A DNA stretch of 60,000 nucleotides from NCBI RefSeq assembly GCF_964204645.1, contig NC_134026.1:31483150-31543149 (forward strand). Reading direction: 5' to 3'. Below are positions 20,331 to 32,300 of this stretch, piece after piece (position 1 is the first letter of the stretch; each line of letters starts with the position of its first letter). Position numbers and translations under genes: made by a program. The notes beneath the pieces are model-generated. The model ran no database searches and was not told the origin of the DNA. It saw only the letters and a program-made list of their open reading frames with translations. Source of the DNA: Tubulanus polymorphus. Taxonomy: Eukaryota > Nemertea > Palaeonemertea > Tubulaniformes > Tubulanidae.

Positions 20331-22175
20331 TAGTTAGTAGATAATAATAAACAGCAGAAATTATTTGTTAATGTTAAAGGTGCAATTGATTTCATGAATT
20401 AGTCAGTAAAACACTCAAAACTCTTGAAGCAAAGTCGACCATTGTATTTCACAAACTCTTTCTCAGTATTTGACACCAACTCGGGGTAGAATTTTACCAG
20501 TCTCAACTTTACCGCAGTAAGAGACAGAGTCTACTGTATTTGTATTTGAAGTCTTGAAGTTTAACAGTATTTGAAGTGAGTTTTCTGTTTTACTGAGTTA
20601 AGTGGAGTCTATTCTAAATAAATATGAAGCAATTTGATATGATTTTGATGCGAAGAAGATGAGTTAATGCACATGAAACTAATCTCATCGTATATTTACC
20701 AACATCTTTAGGTTTCACTTTAATGGTTTTTTTGTAACGTCCCAATAAACTAAAGCCTTCAATCGATACAGTATTGATGATATCTGGATGATAATCCTTT
20801 CTGGTCCACAAACATTTTAAATCGTCCCTCCGTGAGCACCGCGGTGTAACGCTCCACGTCGTGTTTAAATCAGTTATTTTGTTAGATTCGATATTTTTCT
20901 GGTCGCCCCATTCGCATTCGAGCCACTCCCAGTTGGGTGATTGACATCTAATCTGTCCAATCAGATTCACGGGAGCATCTGGAAGAAACAGGAAACATGT
21001 GAGAGATAAGGTGGCAGGTTGCAGACTGGAGTAGTAGCAGGTTACAGGCTGGAGTAGTAGCAGGTTGCAGGCTGGAGGAGTAGCAGGTTGCAGGCTGGAG
21101 GAGTAGCAGGTTGCTGGCTGGAGGAGTAGCAGGTTACAGGCTGGAGGAGTAGCAGGTTGCAGGCTGGAGGAATAGCAGGTTGCAGGCTGGAGGAGTAGCA
21201 GGTTGCTGGCTGGAGGAGTAGCAGGTTACAGGCTGGAGGAGTAGCAGGTTACAGGCTGGAGGAGTAGCAGGTTGCAGGCTGGAGTAGTAGCAGGTTGCAG
21301 GCTGGAGGAGTAGCAGGTTGCAGGCTGGAGGAATAGCAGGTTGCAGGCTGGAGTAGTAGCAAGTTGCAGGCTGGAGTAGCAGGTTGCAGGCTGGAGGAGT
21401 AGCAGGTTGCAGGTGTAGCACAAACTTTATTTAAGCTGAAATTGAGTCCAGATACTTACATCCAACTCTAAGGTGAAGGTCACAGGCAGCGGTATTATTG
21501 ATGAAACACCCGTAGATTCCGGAGTCCGATATTCGTACGTTTGATTTACTGTATTTAATGGTACAATCAGAGGTTCGTTCAGTTAGTAGAATGCGACCGG
21601 TAGATTGATGAGTTAGATATATCTGAGATGTTGGTCCGATACATAGCCGTTTACTACATTCAATCTCAATATCGCTACCATTCGATACATATGTGTGATT
21701 CATAAATCTATTCATAGGTTTCACTGCAAAAAAGACAATCTCATTTTTTAGACTCTTCAGAGGAAAAGTATTGATAATCTCTTTTCTGAGATCGAGATTC
21801 TTCAGAGGAAAAGTATTGATTATCTCATTTTTTAGATTCTTCAGAGGAAAAGAATTGATAATCTCTTTTCTTAGATCGAGATTCTTCAGAGGAAAAGTAT
21901 TGATAATCTCTTTTCTTAGATCGAGATTCTTCGGAGGAAAAGTATTGATAATCTCATTTTTTAGTTTCTTCAGAGGAAAAGTATTGATAATCTCATTTAG
22001 GCCTATTAGATCGGGATTCTTCAGAGGAAAAGTATCGATAATTAATTCTCTTTGAAAACTTACCCAAATCTAATTGAACATTTCTGCAATTCTCGTAATC
22101 AGACGTAGCGAACTGAATCGTAGAATCAAATGATTCTAAAATAGTCACCAGCAAAATTAACAGATATCTCTTCAT
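16540..22175 (-). CDS. Receptor 1: gp130/Domeless-type class I cytokine receptor (12 exons)
   Basis: Predicted plasma-membrane receptor acting through JAK/STAT. Exons (minus): 22175-22064, 21723-21460, 20978-20700, 20066-19885, 19801-19648, 19181-18846, 18704-18574, 18312-18144, 18008-17703, 17618-17519, 17442-17355, 17022-16540, giving 867 residues. Order: signal peptide (M-K-R-Y-L-L-I-L-L-V-T-I-L), Ig-like D1 (about 38-125), D2 (126-218, with C-Q-S-P-N-W-E-W-L-E-C-E-W), D3 (219-330), three FNIII-like domains (331-442, 443-542, 543-644), TM (about 651-674), then R-K-W-K and a Box1-like P-G-V-R-P-D-V-P, and a Ser/Thr-rich 190-residue tail. Domain borders are all phase-1 introns. The WSxWS position in D3 reads R-S-K-P-S, so that motif is degenerate. 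The domain plan is that of gp130. It is head to head with receptor 2. The start is the first ATG giving a signal peptide. Ligand unknown. Confidence 0.85.
17060..17347. repeat. G-rich minisatellite in receptor-1 intron 11
   Basis: Irregular 'gggaggaggggagcaggagg' units run to within about 8 bp of the donor at 17354. The plus strand has many GGG runs. The receptor transcript carries the C-rich complement. Confidence 0.95.
18395..18548. repeat. ~24-bp minisatellite in receptor-1 intron 7
   Basis: About seven units of 'gtccatgagacctccctccc' type begin about 25 nt past the donor (18573, minus strand). Confidence 0.9.
18738..18845. repeat. GTCA/ATCA tetranucleotide repeat spanning a splice donor
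   Basis: The plus strand reads 'gactgactgattgattgact'-type tetramers. On the minus strand the exon-6 donor G/GTCAGTCAATC is itself the first pair of repeat units. Confidence 0.95.
19233..19347. mobile_element. TA-flanked MITE (Tc1/mariner-like) in receptor-1 intron 5
   Basis: The ends 'cagtagactcctcctgaatc' and 'ggcggagtctactg' are inverted repeats of about 27 bp with few mismatches ('cagtagactccNcctNaatc'). TA dinucleotides flank both sides (19231-19232 and 19348-19349), the usual target-site duplication of Tc1/mariner elements. There is no transposase. Fragments with 'gagtctactgta' and 'tggagtctatt' near 20528 and 20601 look like eroded relatives. Confidence 0.75.
19425..19545. repeat. ~60-bp direct duplication
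   Basis: 'agaaggcgtttttaaggaat' followed by 'gcagggatcccgttaatcct' occurs twice with small changes, inside receptor-1 intron 5. Confidence 0.85.
20160..20240. repeat. 36-bp direct duplication
   Basis: 'acctgataatctttaagctg' and its continuation occur twice in tandem in receptor-1 intron 3, just before the TA microsatellite. Confidence 0.9.
20252..20327. repeat. (TA)n microsatellite
   Basis: About 37 uninterrupted TA units in receptor-1 intron 3. Confidence 0.98.
21015..21418. repeat. 23-bp minisatellite in receptor-1 intron 2
   Basis: About seventeen copies of 'gcaggttgcaggctggagga' plus 'gta' begin about 40 nt past the donor at 21459 and fill most of the intron. The apparent 65-95-codon ORFs on the minus strand here are repeat artefacts. 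Confidence 0.97.
21760..22042. repeat. 39-45-bp minisatellite in receptor-1 intron 1
   Basis: Seven imperfect copies of a unit containing 'cttcagaggaaaagtattga' and 'taatctcttttcttagatcg' begin about 20 nt past the first donor (22063) and occupy the whole intron. Confidence 0.95.
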
Positions 22176-22829
22176 TATTAGCTTCACTTCATTCTACAAA
22201 CATCTCATCATCTCATCTCAGTCACACGGAGAGGAGTATCAATCAGTCAGAACTGTTCAAAATATAGAAAAAGAATTTTATATAGCTGGAACTGGAAGGA
22301 TTAACGTTACATGATGGCTACAAAAACAGGGCTCAAAAACTGTAGTAGTTGCTCATTGTTTAGGCACCTGCTAGAGTTTGATCAAACACTTTCCGCAGGT
22401 GCTGACGGTGCAGGGGTGGTCGGTAGGGTATAAGTCGGGACACTTCAACATTCTAGACAAGACCCCTAACTCGACAAGGGTGTACGGCTAGGACCAGAGC
22501 AGGTGGGAATTGATAATATTTTGATAATGGCAGTTAGAAAGGTAGGTATAGTGAATCCAAATTATCCAATATATAGGCCTAAAACGCTAGCACGATCAAT
22601 AAAATTGCATTTGAATTTTGAATCGGTGAGTGGAGTTCGACTCAGTCAGTGAGACTCGATTCACTCCGGTTTCTGTTCAATAAAAACTGTTTGAAATCAT
22701 TTTAAAAACTGTGAATTTGTTAAAATTAAACTCACACTCAATAAATATATCTTTAACACATCACATCCGCTTCATTAATACTAAAACTAAAGTAATAAAT
22801 AAATTTGAATTGATGCCGCCATCTTGTTT

Positions 22830-23055
22830 GGTGACGTCACTCAAGGTTAGGGTTAGCTGCTAACCCTAATGACCCGACAGATGTTGACGTCACTCTAGGG
22901 TTAGGGTTAGATGTTTAACCCTAGGGTTAGGGTTAGTTAGGTACTCTGACGGGTTCGAATCCCACATACCTCGCCAATCTCTAGTGACGTCAGTAATGGC
23001 GCGTGCGCACTGACACAGTTTGATTCAAGATGGCCGCTGAGTTGTAGGAGTTATT
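22830..23055. promoter_or_regulatory. Candidate receptor promoter: CRE, NRF-1-like and YY1-like sites
   Basis: TGACGTCA occurs near 22983 and TGACGTCAC variants near 22832 and 22888. 'gcgcgtgcgcac' near 22998 is one base from the NRF-1 consensus, and 'caagatggccgctg' near 23026 is one base from a YY1 element. These are typical of TATA-less animal promoters. The cluster lies 0.65 kb upstream of receptor 1 and 3 kb upstream of receptor 2, so it could serve either or both. Function is inferred from motifs only. Confidence 0.45.
22843..22945. repeat. Short interstitial telomere-like TTAGGG tracts
   Basis: 'gggttagggttag' and its reverse 'taaccctaa' occur about five times in 100 bp in mixed orientation. 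TTAGGG is the ancestral metazoan telomere motif. Confidence 0.75.
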
Positions 23056-23944
23056 TTTTCAGATGGAATATTTCTATTTGACGCGTCTACTGCCGGATTA
23101 AACGACGATCAATACCGTCTACAATTAATCAGTTACGGTAGGAATATATTTACGATAATTATTAATATATATATTATAATCTGATGTGGATTATCGCGGA
23201 GACAGACGTGAAGAAAATGACAATAAGTAAAACAGTCAACAATCAACAATTAATAATCGAATTTCAGCCGTTAGAGAGGAGTAGCGTTTAGTGTGCCTAG
23301 CCCCAGCCGCTGTCTGTTGTTATTGAGTGAAACCTGACTATAATTAGTTGAGAGATAAGTGATTGAGGTTGAGAGTGAGGTGTATACCGCACTGTCACTC
23401 ACTGGTGATCTGGTCCTTTTGGGGCCTGTTGGCTGGTGGCTCCCCCTACTACTGACTCGACTGATTGACTGGCATTCATCTGATGATTCTTTCTGATTGC
23501 TTCCTTGTTTTCTACAAGATTTCGGAATCTTGTTTCGAGGAGTTACTAACCAACTATGCGCAATCGGCCGAGTAAATTATCATCAATCAGGAACTGCAAG
23601 TCTGTCATCTTGAGAAAGCCATATTACCTTGGTTACACTGTCTCTGTGTACCGTTACACCGGCCTGTCTACATCTCTTTCCATTAAAAAGTTGTTGTACA
23701 ATTTAATCAGAAACCTTTCATCGAAGTTTAGGGAGGGAGAAGAGGGGGAGGGGGAGGGGGAGGGGGAGGGGGTTTAGTTTGATTCATTAGAAATTTGAGA
23801 GCAATGTACTTGTTGACAATTTAAGGTTTCTTCACATGGTTTCAGGTATAATTTGCTCAGACCCCGGTAGAACTCGACAACGACATTGTTATTTACCAAA
23901 TTATGTTGATGAATTGCGGGCCATACATGTACTACATTGCGTAT

Positions 23945-24228
23945 CACATTATGCCGTATTGCGTACCATATTGTATATGGTATTGCATACCATATTATGT
24001 AGGGTATTGTGTACCATATTATGTATGGTATTGCGTACCATATTATGTACGGTATTGTGTACCATATTATGTATGGTATTGTGTACCATATTATGTATGG
24101 TATTGTGTACCATATTATGTACGGTATTGTGTACCATATTATGTACGGTATTGTGTACCATATTATGTACGGTATTGTGTACCATATTATGTACGGTATT
24201 GTGTACCATATTATGTACGGTATTGTCC
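23945..24228. repeat. 24-bp minisatellite
   Basis: About eleven copies of 'accatattatgtacggtatt' plus 'gtgt'. The period is a multiple of three, so frames stay open on both strands. No gene is implied. Confidence 0.97.
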
Positions 24229-24497
24229 TCCGATAGAAACCTCTGTGACGAGGCGAATAATGATGAGGTTTAAATATTGTTTTTTTATTATTGTTTCAGG
24301 ATTGTGAGTTTTACTCCTCACTATTTGAGGATTGATTTCAACTTCACATAAACAGATTTCTTCATTATTCAGATTTACCGAGGTAAGATCAAGCAGACAT
24401 TATTGTTGTCAATGGTTACCAGTTGTTACTGATAAATCATTTTTCATGTTTTATTTTTTGTATATGTCGATTTTAGAAATGTATTATAAATTGTGCA

Positions 24498-25087
24498 GGG
24501 TCTCTCTCCTCTCTCCTCTCTCCTCTCTCCTCTCTCCTCTCTCTCTCCTCTCTCCTCTCCTCTCTCCTCCTCTCTCCTCTCTCCTCTCTCCTCCTCTCTC
24601 CTCTCTCCTCCCCTCTCTCCTCTCTCCTCTCTCCTCTCTCCTCTCTCCTCTCTCCTCTCTCCTCTCCCCTCTCTCCCCTCTCTCCCTCCCTCCTCTCTCC
24701 TCTCTCCTCTCTCCTCTCTCCTCTCTCCTCTCTCCTCTCTCCTCTCCCCTCTCCCCTCTCTCCTCTCTCCTCTCTCCTCTCTCCCTCTCCTCTCCCCTCT
24801 CCCCTCTCCCCTCTCCCCTCTCCCCTCTCCCCTCTCCCCTCTCTCCTCTCCTCTCTCCTCTCTCCTCTCTCCTCTCTCCTCTCTCCTCTCTCCTCTCTCC
24901 TCTCTCCTCTCTCCTCTCTCCTCTCTCCTCTCTCCTCTCCCTCCCTCCTCTCTCCTCTCTCCTCTCTCTCTTCCTCTCTCACCCTCTCTCCTCTCTCCTC
25001 TCTCCTCTCTCCTCTCTCCTCTCTCCTCTCTCCTCTCTCCTCTCTCCTCTCTCCTCTCTCCTCTCTCCTCTCTCCTCTCTCCTCTCT
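24498..25087. repeat. Polypyrimidine tract (CTCTCTC/CCTCTCT)n, ~590 bp
   Basis: Almost pure C/T on the plus strand in 7-bp units 'ctcctct', with some 'cccctct' blocks. The long Ser/Leu/Pro and Arg/Glu/Gly frames here are artefacts of composition. Confidence 0.98.
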
Positions 25088-25633
25088 CGTTCTATTGATT
25101 CATCATTAACATGTCTATCATTACTCCCAACGCTACCTCACTTGCCAGTGCCTCTAATACCTCACATGCCAGAGACCTTGAAGCTCTTTAATAAAAAAAC
25201 CTTTGAAAACCATAAAAACCCAACGGCAGAAATAAATACGTACTAGTGTGCTGTTTATAAGGGTTATAGAGTTGTCTTATCAGTGATGTTCATATTCCAC
25301 TGTTAACTGGGTACTTACCCGGCGTCATGGGTAAGCATTACCATGGCAACACAAGCCAGGTACTCAAACCGATATAATAATGTGTATTATTACAATGAAC
25401 TGCAACAATCAAAATGAAATTATGGTAATTAAGATTTCAATGATTATTACTAATATGAGTCAGATACGGGTAGGAATAAGGAAGTAAAAGGAGAGAATTG
25501 TTTGTGGCCTGAATATCTAATAAGGAAGTAGTTCAGAGAACTGATTCTGGTTGACAATAGATTCAGCAATGTGTCTGTAAACAGTGATTTTAATGACTAT
25601 ATCTCATCTGATCTGATCTGAGCAATACCTGCA

Positions 25634-25634
<1 letters not shown>

Positions 25635-25674
<40 letters not shown>
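25635..25674. repeat. (CTG)13 microsatellite
   Basis: An uninterrupted CTG run upstream of receptor 2, not in a recognised exon. Confidence 0.97.
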
Positions 25675-25676
<2 letters not shown>

Positions 25677-26090
25677 GTGAAATATATAGGTAAAACAAGT
25701 CTCAATCATTATCAGAACGAACTTGATAAACTTCTCTTATCTGTTTACTTTAAATTTCTTCAAGTAGTTTTTTAGTTATTGAACTCTGACTCTCTGATAG
25801 TAAGAGATCGTCAGAGAGGTAGGTCCCTGGTAGGTGAGGAAAAGTGGCTATTAGGTCAGTTCATATTCAGATTAACTGCGTATGTTATTGACCACTCATT
25901 TGTAACCTTGAACTGTGAACATAAATGGAGTAATGGTGGTACCTGTAGTGCCCCCTAGTGGCCCCTAGCTGCTATACTGGGGGTATAACTACCGACATGT
26001 GGAATGAGTTACTCGTAGATTAAGAGTTGAGATATATATTATTGTTTATATTATATTTTCAGAGATGTAGTTATTGTATATTTTCCCAAT

Positions 26091-29000
26091 ATGGTCCTGT
26101 ATATATGGATCCAGGTGGCGCTACTGATTTTCATACAGTCTAGACCTGTATATGCTATCAAACATGGAGATAGTGGTAAGTGTTAGCCCGATCTAAGCCC
26201 GATCGAAGCCCATTTTTGTTCTATAACCAAATTTAAACTCATTATTCGTTAAAGACTGTACAATATTTGATTGTGTTGTGTATATTTTCTATAGGTTTTG
26301 TGCTTGATGGGAAACGTACTGATAATGCTATTATATTAGTGGGACGGTTGTTCAGTGTCAATTGTACGCTGGATCCTAAAGTATTTCGAAACCCGAACAG
26401 AGTTATTTATTTAAAAGCAACGACCTCTGCGAGTATCCAGAAACAATTAGAGAGCGGTAACTTCACGAAAAGATTCGACCCATGGACGTTCGGTATCGTG
26501 AATTTAAAACTCACAATACCGTTGAAAAAACTACTGTTTCAGTGTTATTATGATGGTGGAAAACCAAAACCGGATTGGATTGAGAACTTTCATCTCACGA
26601 CATATCGTAAGTACCTTAGACACATACACTGGTATGTGACTCTTATCTGAGACATATACACTGGTATGTGACTCTTACCTGAGACACATACACTGGTATG
26701 TGACTCTTACCTCAGACACATACACTGGTATGTGACTCTTACCTCAGACACATACACTGGTATGTGACTCTTACCTGAGACACATACACTGGTATGTGAC
26801 TCTTACCTCAGACACATACACTGGTATGTGACTCTTACCTGAGACACATACACTGGTATGTGACTCTTACCTGAGACACATACACTGGTATGTGACTCTT
26901 ACCTCAGACACATACACTGGTATGTGACTCTTACCTGAGACACATACACTGGTATGTGACTCTTATCTGAGACACATACACTGGTATGTGACTCTTACCT
27001 GAGACACATACACTGGTATGTGACTCTTACCCGAGACACATACACTGGTATGTGACTCTTATCTGAGACACATACACTGGTATGTGACTCTTACCTGAGA
27101 CACATACACTGGTATGTGACTCTTACCTCAGACACATACACTGGTATGTGACTCTTACCTGAGACACATACACTGGTATGTGACTCTTATCTGAGTCACA
27201 TACACTGGTGTGTGACTCTTACCTGAGACACATACACTGGTATGTGACTCTTACCTGAGACACATACACTGGTATGTGACTCTTATCTGAGTCACATACA
27301 CTGGTATGTGACTCTTACCTGAGACACATACACTGGTATGTGACTCTTACCTGAGACACATACACTGGTATGTGACTCTTACCTGAGACACATACACTGG
27401 TATGTGACTCTTACCTGAGACACATACACTGGTATGTGACTCTTACCCGAGACACATACACTGGTATGTGACTCTTACCCGAGACACATACACTGGTATG
27501 TGACTCTTACCTGAGACACATACACTGGTATGTGACTCTTATCTGAGACACATACACTGGTATGTGACTCTTACCTGAGACACATACACTGGTATGTGAC
27601 TCTTACCTGAGACACTGGTATGTGACTCTTACCTGAGACACATACACTGGTATGTGACTCTTATCTGAGACACATACACTGGTATGTGACTCTTACCTCA
27701 GACACATACACTGGTATGTGACTCTTACCTCAGACACATACACTGGTATGTGACTCTTACCTCAGACACATACACTGGTATGTGACTCTTACCTCAGACA
27801 CATACACTGGTATGTGACTCTTACCTGAGACACGTACACTGGTATGCGAGACTGACTATTATTTATTTCTGATTACAGCTGAAGTTGTTCTGCCACGTTT
27901 GGAGGACCTCGAGATAACATCGAGTAACTGGGCCTCAATGAATGTCTCCTGGTGTAAAATCAATCAGAACAATACGTATCAGTTTAAGAATTTGGGGGTG
28001 CAGCAAGTGAATTGGTTTCCATTAGAGTATTACAGACGTTCCGCGTAAGTATAACATTCACGGTCTACCATAGAATACCTTCAGCTTGCCATTCACGGTC
28101 TACCATACATTTACTTGATGATTTTGAAATGCTTGAATGATGTAATTCTGTAATTTGTGGTGGCATCGATTTTGTAGTCGTTGTAATTTTGATAATCGGA
28201 TAATTTCTTACAAAATTTGTAGCTTATCATAATCATAGCTGATATCTTAATCCTCATGGCCCAGTTGCAAAGTCATGTCTAAAAGTTGCCTTAGAATTGG
28301 TTATTAAACCAAAATTAGCTTAGACTGGTCTTAAGTTGTTAGATCGGTTATAGAACCAAAATGAGTTAAGACTGGTCTTAAGTTGTTAGATTGGTTATAG
28401 AACCAAAATGAGCTTAGACTGGTCTTAAGTTGTAAGATTGGTTATAGAACCAAAATGAGCTTAGACTGGTCTTAAGTTGTAAGATTGGTTATAGAACCAA
28501 AATGAGCTTAAACTGGTCTTAAGTTGTAAGATTGGTTATAGAACCAAAATGAGCTTAGACTGGTCTTAAGTTGTAAGATTGGTTATAGAACCAAAATGAG
28601 CTTAGACTGGTTTTAAGTTGTTAGATTGGTTATAGAACCGAAATGAGCTTAGACTGGTCTTAAGTTGTTAGATTGGTTATAGAACCAAAATGAGCTTAAA
28701 CTGGTCTTAAGTTGTTAGATCGGCTATAAAACCAAAATGACTGGTCTTACGTTGTTAGATTGGTTATAGAACCAAAATGAGCTTAGACTGGTCTTAAGTT
28801 GTTAGATTGGTTATAGAACCAAAATGAGCTTAGACTGGTCTTAAGTTGTTAGATTGGTTATAGAACTAAGTTGGTCTTGGACCGGTGTTAAATCTTATGC
28901 AATGACTGTGCAACTGACCTCAGATTATTTAATCCTAATCCTTAGATTCAGAGATAATCCCTCGTTTCATCCATTCTCTTTGATTGATTGTTTTCACCCA

Positions 29001-29363
29001 AGTTTCACTGATTTTTGTATCGTGTTCAACTTTAAAAGTAATTTTTGTGCACGATATATTTTTTTCTGAAATCCCGCGTGGTTTTAAATGTTTTTCGTGT
29101 TCGCAATTTTTTATCCATCATCGTTATTTGTTGCGTTATAATATCAGGCTACCGGCGCCACCTATATGTGACAACAGCACCACCTATATTTGAATTTCCT
29201 AATTAATAATGAATAGAAGATAAACAGTGAGGTGAACGTTTCTATTGTTTTATTGTTATTCAGACATCGTCATTCAAACAACTATTCAATGATGTAATGT
29301 ATTACTATTTTAATTGCATGGTTTTTCATATAATGAAACAGTATAAGCTTCATTAATCAAGCT

Positions 29364-29396
<33 letters not shown>

Positions 29397-32300
29397 ATGA
29401 TGATGATGATGATGATGATATATAGAGTCCCCTCTTTCTCTCCCTTACACACCCCTCTCATCCATAAATTTGATCATATATCACTGATATAAATCAATTT
29501 GCTTTCTATGTTAATGGTTATTACTAATTTTTAAATTCACTGTTTTAAATTTGCTGTGATTTGCTTTCATCTGTCTGTAAACTGATAATTGTCTGATTGT
29601 GTGAACGCTTAATTAACTGATTGTCTGATTGTGTGAACATTTGATTGACTGATCGTGTGAACAGTTGATTAACTGATTGTCTGATTGTGTGAACGCTTGA
29701 TTTACTGATTGACTGATCGTGTGAACAGTTGATTAACTGATTGTCTGATTGTGTGAACGCTTGATTAACTGATTGTCTGGTGGTGTGAACACATAATTAA
29801 CTGATTGTCTGATCATGTGAACACTTAATTAACTGATTGTCAGGTGGTGTGAAGACTGATTGTCTGATATCTGAAGACTGATTGTCTGATGACTGATTTT
29901 CTGATATTTCTGAAGACTGATTGTTTGATGTCTGAAGACTGATTGTCTGATGTCTGGAGATTGTTAATTGTCTCTGAACCCCCTCATCAAATATCATCAA
30001 TTTTTTTTTACAAATTTCAATAAATTTGTGTGTCACTATGGTAACCTGATATTGTGACGCAACAATCGTCACTAAACAGTCTGTCATTGAAACGATCATT
30101 ATTTTCATAATCCCAAACTCTGATCCCTCAACAATGCGTAGTATGATTGCTATGGTAACCGAGTTATAATTTTCATTAGCTGCGGAGTGAAATGAATATG
30201 ATACACTGCATGAATAATAAAAACTGATTTGATTTGATTTGCTACATTACTCTCTGTGTCTCTCACGGTGCCGGGGTGGCATGAACACGTCATCTATAAC
30301 TCGCTCATTTTTATTTATCAAACATATATTTGGCTTTTTAAAATGCGTTACAAATTTCATAATCTTATAATCAATTTTGGTGCTGTAGCATTGAACCTAT
30401 AGTGCTTCAATCTGCAGCTGCTGCTGTTGCTAGCTCATGGTAGTAGCTGCTGTTTCTGCTGCTGGTAGCTGGAGATGGTAGCTGCTACTGCTGGTAGTTG
30501 GTGGCGGTAGCTGCTGCTTCCACTGCTGCTGGTAGCTAGAGGTGGTACTGTTGCAGCTACTGCTGCTGGTAGCTGGTGGTGGTAGCTGCTGCTGCTGGTA
30601 GCTGGTGGTGGTAGCTGCTGCTGCTGGTAGCTGGTGGTGGTAGCTGCTGCTGCTGGTAGCTGGTGGTGGTAGCCGCTGCTGCTGGTAGCTGGTGGTGGTA
30701 GCTGCTGCTGCTGGTAGCTGGTGGTGGTAGCTGCTGCTGCTGGTAGCTGGAGATGGTAGCTGCTACTGCTGGTAGTTGGTGGCGGTAGCTGCTGCTTCCA
30801 CTGCTGCTGGTAGCTAGAGGTGGTACTGTTGCAGCTGCTGCTGCTGCTGGTAGCTGGTGGTGGTAGCTGCTGCTGCTGGTAGCTGGTGGTGGTAGCTGCC
30901 AGTGGTAGCTGCTTGTTGGATATGGTTTCAGAGCTTGGGTTTTTATGTAACTTTCCTTTGGCAGACTGAAAATTCATAACCTTTCCTCTTCATATATTTT
31001 CCTATACTGAGAGAGAATGAGGAAACAACCTCTCCTCATTACTCTCCTCTACTGATAACAGTGAGAATGAGGAAACAACCTCTCCTCATTACTCTCCTCT
31101 ACTGATAACAGTGAGAATGAGGATACAACCTCTCCTCATTACTCTCCTCTACTGATAACAGTGAGAATGAGGAAACAAGGATAGGTTAAATGAATGATAA
31201 ATCCATCACAGTATCACCGTCTGACCGAGGTCGTTCACCTCCTGGTGTGTGTGTTATTACTCTTAACCATCCATATTTTTATCTAGGGGTGTGCCGATCA
31301 CTGACATATTGAGGTAGGCCCTGTAGCATAACACGAGCATGTTTCAGTTCCTCCACATTTCATTCTAATTTATGCGTCAACAATATCTATCGGTATAACC
31401 ACGGTTACGACCTGTTTTTGAATGAATTAGTCACGGATACAGGACAGATAAATTAGAATATGAAATGGAGGAATTTGATAGGTCTCTTTTTTATCATTGA
31501 ACAAAATTCAGCAAGAAGTTTCAATTTGAAACATATATCGCACTGATGCTGCTGCATGTAGGCTTCATATTTATATTATTATATTTTCTCATTTTGAAAT
31601 ATCTATAAATAGAAACAGTCTGTCCATATATATATATATATCATCAAATATTAAACAGTATTTATATCCAAAAAGGGAGTGGGGGGGGGGTTGTAGGGGG
31701 GTCTCCTGCGTAAAACAGTTTTTTTCAGGTGAGTGGATCCGTAGATCAGGGCTTTAATGTTTGTAGATATAGGGGCTGTGTTTGTAGATTGGGGGGTTGT
31801 TTGTAGATTGGAGGGGGGTTATATTTCAGGGGTATTATGTTTGTAGATTGGGGTGCTGTGTTTGTAGCTCTAGGTATGGTTTAGGATATTTCAGAGTTCA
31901 CTGGTTTCCATGAAGGGTACTATTGAGTTCGACAGGTTCTGTTCAGGGGTTAGATTAGGGTACTCGTGGACAGTACTAAATGCACAGATTTTTTGCTTCA
32001 GTTTTGGCTCAATTTGGTGAATCACATGAAAGATTTTGTCATAAATAAAATATTGAGATACTGTCTGATATATCCTGATACTATCTGATATATCTGGTAG
32101 ATACTGTGAGATATCGGATACATCGAGATTATCTGATATTGTCTGATATATCTTTCATGTGAAATATCAAATTTTAATGTTATCAATTTTTGATACGCTT
32201 CATGCTCTGTTGTCGTTATTTTTATCTAAAGGTTAAATTCAATCATTTGTTTATTTTCAATGGTTTCATCTTTACAGACATTTAGTAAAATCTACAACGT

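Larger units (their letters stand above)
22176..26090. other. Spacer between head-to-head receptor genes
   Basis: This 3.9-kb interval between the two start codons holds the promoter cluster near 22830-23050, TTAGGG-like tracts, a 24-bp array (23945-24225), a ~590-bp polypyrimidine tract (24498-25087) and a CTG microsatellite (25635-25674). A 3' acceptor (atattttcag) ending at 26062 marks the start-codon exon of receptor 2. A donor-like ACG/GTAGGAATA near 23138 could end its untranslated first exon. No other gene is supported. Confidence 0.6.

Noticed and set aside
24332-25246. 304-codon Ser/Leu/Pro ORF and antisense Arg/Glu/Gly ORF
   Set aside because: They are produced by the polypyrimidine tract and have no domain, exon signals or complex sequence.
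25635-25674. CTG repeat as a coding poly-Leu/Ala/Gln tract
   Set aside because: No exon frame or splice sites surround it. It lies in the spacer or first intron of receptor 2.
26618-27850. CRISPR-like regular array
   Set aside because: Units are contiguous with no unique spacers, and the context is a metazoan intron. The same applies to every other array in the window.
30435-30977. 180-codon Gln/Pro-rich minus-strand ORF resembling a transcription-factor activation domain
   Set aside because: A 29-residue protein period equals three turns of a 29-bp DNA repeat, so it is the same DNA read in three frames. This is not expected of a selected protein.
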